From contig NC_090989.1 in NCBI RefSeq assembly GCF_041146395.1, forward strand, positions 246,812,843-246,876,842: a stretch of DNA of 64,000 bases, written 5' to 3'. The position numbers and the translations under genes were made by a program. The DNA is from Eulemur rufifrons. Taxonomy: Eukaryota; Chordata; Mammalia; Primates; Lemuridae. Shown here one piece after another: positions 60,961-64,000 of this stretch. The notes beneath the pieces are model-generated. The model ran no database searches, had not been told where the DNA came from, and was given only the letters and a program-made list of their open reading frames with translations. How positions within the stretch are numbered: the first letter of the stretch is position 1; each line of letters begins with the position of its first letter.

Positions 60961-62069
60961 AGGAAGAAGGTGAAGAATCAGGAAGGTAAAATCACTGTTT
61001 AAAGTTCACACGGCTAACTGGCAACACAACAAGGATTCCAATGAAAACTTCAGACTTCCCATTCCATGCTTTCCCGGACTAGGTCTCATTGTCCCTTTTG
61101 CAATTTGCACCACAGTTTGTTTTATTTACCTAAGTTTGGCCATAATACACTGAGATATTAGTTATTAATTTTTGAATTTTCTCAGATTTTTTTCTCTCTG
61201 CTTTCCCACTAAAGATTTCTGCCAAGGCCTACATCAGAACCTTCCTCTTCTTGCCCTCCAGGATGGGTGGGAGAACGATCGAGAGGAGGCAGGGGAAAGG
61301 GCAACAAGGAGGAAGCAAAAACAGGCTGTGAAGTTTTCATGGGTAGAGAAAAGCAGCTGTACTGTGTAGGGAAGTGGATAAGAAAGAACCAAGAACAGGA
61401 TTTTAAGATTTATTGCTAGAGATTTTCTGTCCCCTTCATAATATTGAATAATGCTAGTTTGAGTTGTTTTGATATTATTCTTGGTTGCTGTGGTCATTTA
61501 AGCACAATTTCTCTGAAAATCATCTGTGAGGGTCAGGGGTTTATGAGCCTTACAACCACCATTGACTTCATCGCATTAGCAGTGCACGCCTGCATGCGGA
61601 CCTTCCCGATGCATCTCAGATGTGAGAAACAAACAGGCTTTAATAGGTGAGCAATGAGCTGTAGCACAACTGGTTGAAATCTTCCAGGGGAAATGGTATC
61701 AGCAAATGGAATTGGGTCTTTTGAACAGTCTTGTTAAGTGTAAACACCTACTTCAAAATACTCTTCAAAGCTTTGAGTGAGAAGGGAAATCCACCTGCTG
61801 CCTATCATTTCATTATCATGACATCTGGTGGCTGAGACCAGCAGCCAATAAGCCTGCGCTTTGGGCTCTGGATTGTGGTCTGGGTGAATATGGAAAGAGC
61901 ATTGCTCTTTTCTGGGCTAAGGAGATGGAAATCTACTACAGAACACTGACAAAATCAGCATAATAGTTAATTCACTTTCTGTACTCCTAGCTCTGAAGTA
62001 GAGCCCACAACTAGCTCTTGCCCTTTAGAATTTTACATTCTAGAAGCAGAGTAAGGTATGGAGATTGGC
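60961..62069. other. Intron, no gene seen
   Basis: Mostly unique sequence. Short open frames at 61172-61650 on both strands have no recognisable domain. Confidence 0.45.
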
Positions 62070-62240
62070 TTTTACTGAGATCTACTATGTGCCAACCAGT
62101 TTATATTCATCATCTATTTTTTTTAAAAAAAGATCCTTATAACACCCTACGTTGTGGTATTAGTATTATCCCCATTTCATAGATGAAGAAAGACTTAGTT
62201 TAAATGAATTGTCCTAAGTCACTAAGTTGTAATTATCATA
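62070..62240 (-). repeat. MIR SINE, reverse
   Basis: 'ctactatgtgccaaccagtt', 'cattatccccatttcatag'-type core at 62165-62185 with 'atagatgaagaaagacttag', and 'tgtcctaagtcactaagttg' follow reverse MIR order. Confidence 0.7.
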
Positions 62241-62744
62241 GTAGATATCAGGGAGGAAAAGAGAATGGGGTGTTTAATTATAAGGTAAATGCTGCAAACA
62301 ATAGTTTTCAGGAGAGAAGTTGAACTGGAGTAAGCACTTCTGTTTTGTGAAAAAAGAAATTAGGCACATGTGTCTCTTTTGACTCTGAATTATTATAGTT
62401 TAACAATTTAGGTGTGATATAAATATGTGGAAATGAGACAACAGAACTGTGACATTCTTCTTTCTGAATGAGGAGAGAGGGTGTATCTACCAGTAGCTTC
62501 TCACTCCTCAAGATGACTGTCATAACACATCAACCATGTGCATCATGTATATACAACATGTATTTATTTTTCTCCCACTTCTTTTGGTTCTGAATCTGCT
62601 TTGATGTGAAAGTGTAATAATTTTAGTCAAAATAGTATTTCAAATTTAGCAGCTCTATAGAAAGGCATGAAACATAACATTTACAGTATGCATTGAACAT
62701 AAAAAGGTTTGAATATCCCCAACTTTTCCCTCTTGTTCTCATAT

Positions 62745-62995
62745 GCAGGTAAGACACTGCATTTGGGCTCAGGAACCCCTTGATTTGAATGCTAACCTGA
62801 ACAGCTAGCTGTGCATCTTTGGGTAAATGAATAATACCAACTTCCTGAGTCTTTGTTTTCTCATCTATAATTTGAGGAAGGTAACACATAACTCTTAGGA
62901 ATATTATTGGTATTAATTAGCAAAATGAAAGAAAACGTTTAGTATAAGATAAGGCACATAGTAGGTGGTAAATGTTTATGGGTTTCAATTAGTGT
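62745..62995 (+). repeat. MIR SINE, forward
   Basis: 'cactgcatttgggctcagga', 'aacagctagctgtgcatctt' then 'tgggtaaatga', 'gtctttgttttctcatctat', 'aaggcacatagtaggtggta' then 'aatgtttatg' match MIR over nearly full length. Confidence 0.78.
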
Positions 62996-64000
62996 TTATT
63001 ATTAGTACTCTGATGATGGTTACTATTCTATTTGCTGGGAAAAGATGGTAGTCTGCATACGTAAAATCTCCTTATAATTTCCCAATGCCTCCCCAGCCAC
63101 CCTGGGTATTTCAGCAAGCAGAATAGAAGACAGGTGGGTAAAATATCAAGTGCAGACAGATTGCAGTGAGGTGAAAATTGCAATGTTGAGAGGTTGATGG
63201 TAAAATCAAACTGAACTTGTTCTTTTGTCATTCTGACTGGCTGGAACTGAGGATTTTCAATTCTCTCTCCAACCCAAGAAACTCCTTCTTACTGAGAAAC
63301 TTTCACAGCCATACTTATAAAGGAGAAGAGACGATTTTATTCTCAGGAATTCCTCTTAGAAAGGAACTTCATTCTTGGGGAAACTATTTTTTCTGGGTGG
63401 TAGATAGTGAGACACTGAGGAAATTGGTTTGGGCAGAATAATTATGTACAAACCCTGGAGTGAAGCTGGTTTCTGGAGAGGGAGAAGAAGAGAGAAAACA
63501 GCCAGAGAAGACAGAGGGAGAAGACAGGAGAAGATAGCCCATAGCCCCATGTGACATTTCCCAGTGACACTGTCCCTACCTCACACTATCAGCAGTCAGC
63601 CAATCTTCAGGACATCCTCAAAAAAAAAAAAAAAAGAAAGAAAGAAAGGAAAAAAGCAACCAAGAACTGATGGAAGTAAAAGGTCTGATCACTTTTGAAA
63701 TCAACACCTGTGACCACGGAAGCCCGTGGAGGAGACGCAGGAAGAGGCAGGAGGAGGTAAGCTGTTCACAGCCACTATAGGAATGAGTTTAATACATTGA
63801 GAGTTTGGGTAAAATTTAACCAGCGTGTTTAGGAGTGGAAGCTTCCTGATAGCATTCATTCTCCTTCAACATATTTACTAAGGGCTAGGCCAGAAAAACC
63901 AAGTACCTCTTTCTGCCTTTGTGCAAGAATGCACAGGAAGGAAAAGGAGTGTATGCCTGACTTTGGGGAGGGCAGGGGCAAACAGACCACGGGCTAGAGC
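62996..64000. other. Intron to the window edge
   Basis: No named repeat apart from an A-rich simple tract. 63470-63535 is GA-rich. Open frames (64-74 codons) have no recognisable domain. Confidence 0.45.
63619..63654 (+). repeat. Poly-A / (AAAG)n tract
   Basis: An A run of about 16 followed by AAAG units and AAAAAAG. There is no recognisable SINE body upstream, so it may be a simple repeat rather than a retroposon tail. Confidence 0.85.

Larger units (their letters stand above)
29747..64000 (-). other. LINGO2: LINGO2 last intron (part), continuing past the window
   Basis: All sequence right of the acceptor is inferred to be intron, because LINGO2 is known to have very long introns between its non-coding 5' exons and the coding exon. 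I found no convincing second exon here, but a short non-coding exon could not be recognised by eye. The content is repeats listed separately. Confidence 0.7.

Noticed and set aside
63619..63654. Poly-A/AAAG tract as the tail of a SINE or processed pseudogene
   Set aside because: No SINE or gene-like body is visible directly upstream on the plus strand.
29747..64000. LINGO2-intronic microRNAs miR-873 and miR-876
   Set aside because: They are known from a LINGO2 intron in human but lie hundreds of kilobases from the coding exon, and I saw no matching hairpin in this window.

Overview
The window is a piece of a mammalian, almost certainly primate, chromosome. It is AT-rich, has one recognisable protein-coding exon, and is otherwise non-coding DNA full of old interspersed repeats: MIR, L2, L1, MLT1 and MLT2 LTRs, Tigger- and MER5/MER20-type DNA transposons, and a few ERV1-like LTRs. 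The L1 3' end at 31.9-32.9 kb, in antisense, resembles the L1PB/late L1MA group. The L1 tail at 60.2-60.6 kb resembles, from memory, L1 tails of strepsirrhine primates (lemurs and galagos) rather than human L1PA. I saw no Alu in 64 kb. The best guess is therefore a strepsirrhine primate; primate is much firmer than strepsirrhine.

The gene is LINGO2, on the minus strand. Its whole 606-codon reading frame lies in one uninterrupted exon (27891-29711). A clear splice acceptor sits 35 bases upstream of the ATG, and a short AT-rich 3' UTR with candidate poly(A) signals lies to the left. LINGO proteins are single-pass neuronal membrane proteins with leucine-rich repeats and one Ig domain; the gene is known for non-coding 5' exons spread over very long introns.

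Layout: 1-27.1 kb is intergenic DNA 3' of LINGO2. Within it 1-17.4 kb holds scattered MIR, L2, L1 and one MLT1 LTR, and 17.4-27.1 kb is nearly repeat-free by eye. 27.1-29.75 kb is the terminal coding exon. 29.75-64 kb is the part of the last intron next to that exon. This intron segment divides into an L1-rich block (30.7-34.6 kb), a block with a Tigger element and three LTRs (35.2-43.2 kb), an L1/MIR/MLT2 block (44.9-49 kb), and a dense run of MIR copies with MLT1 and a lineage-specific L1 (51.5-63 kb).

I found no RNA gene, CRISPR-like array, gene cluster or undescribed system. The items most worth a second look are a pair of related solo-type LTRs (one with an exact 5-bp target duplication), an intact-ended Tigger-type element, the lineage-informative L1 tail, and several repeat-free stretches that could be conserved regulatory elements. 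Repeat family names were assigned from memory of consensus sequences without a search, so boundaries are good only to tens of bases.
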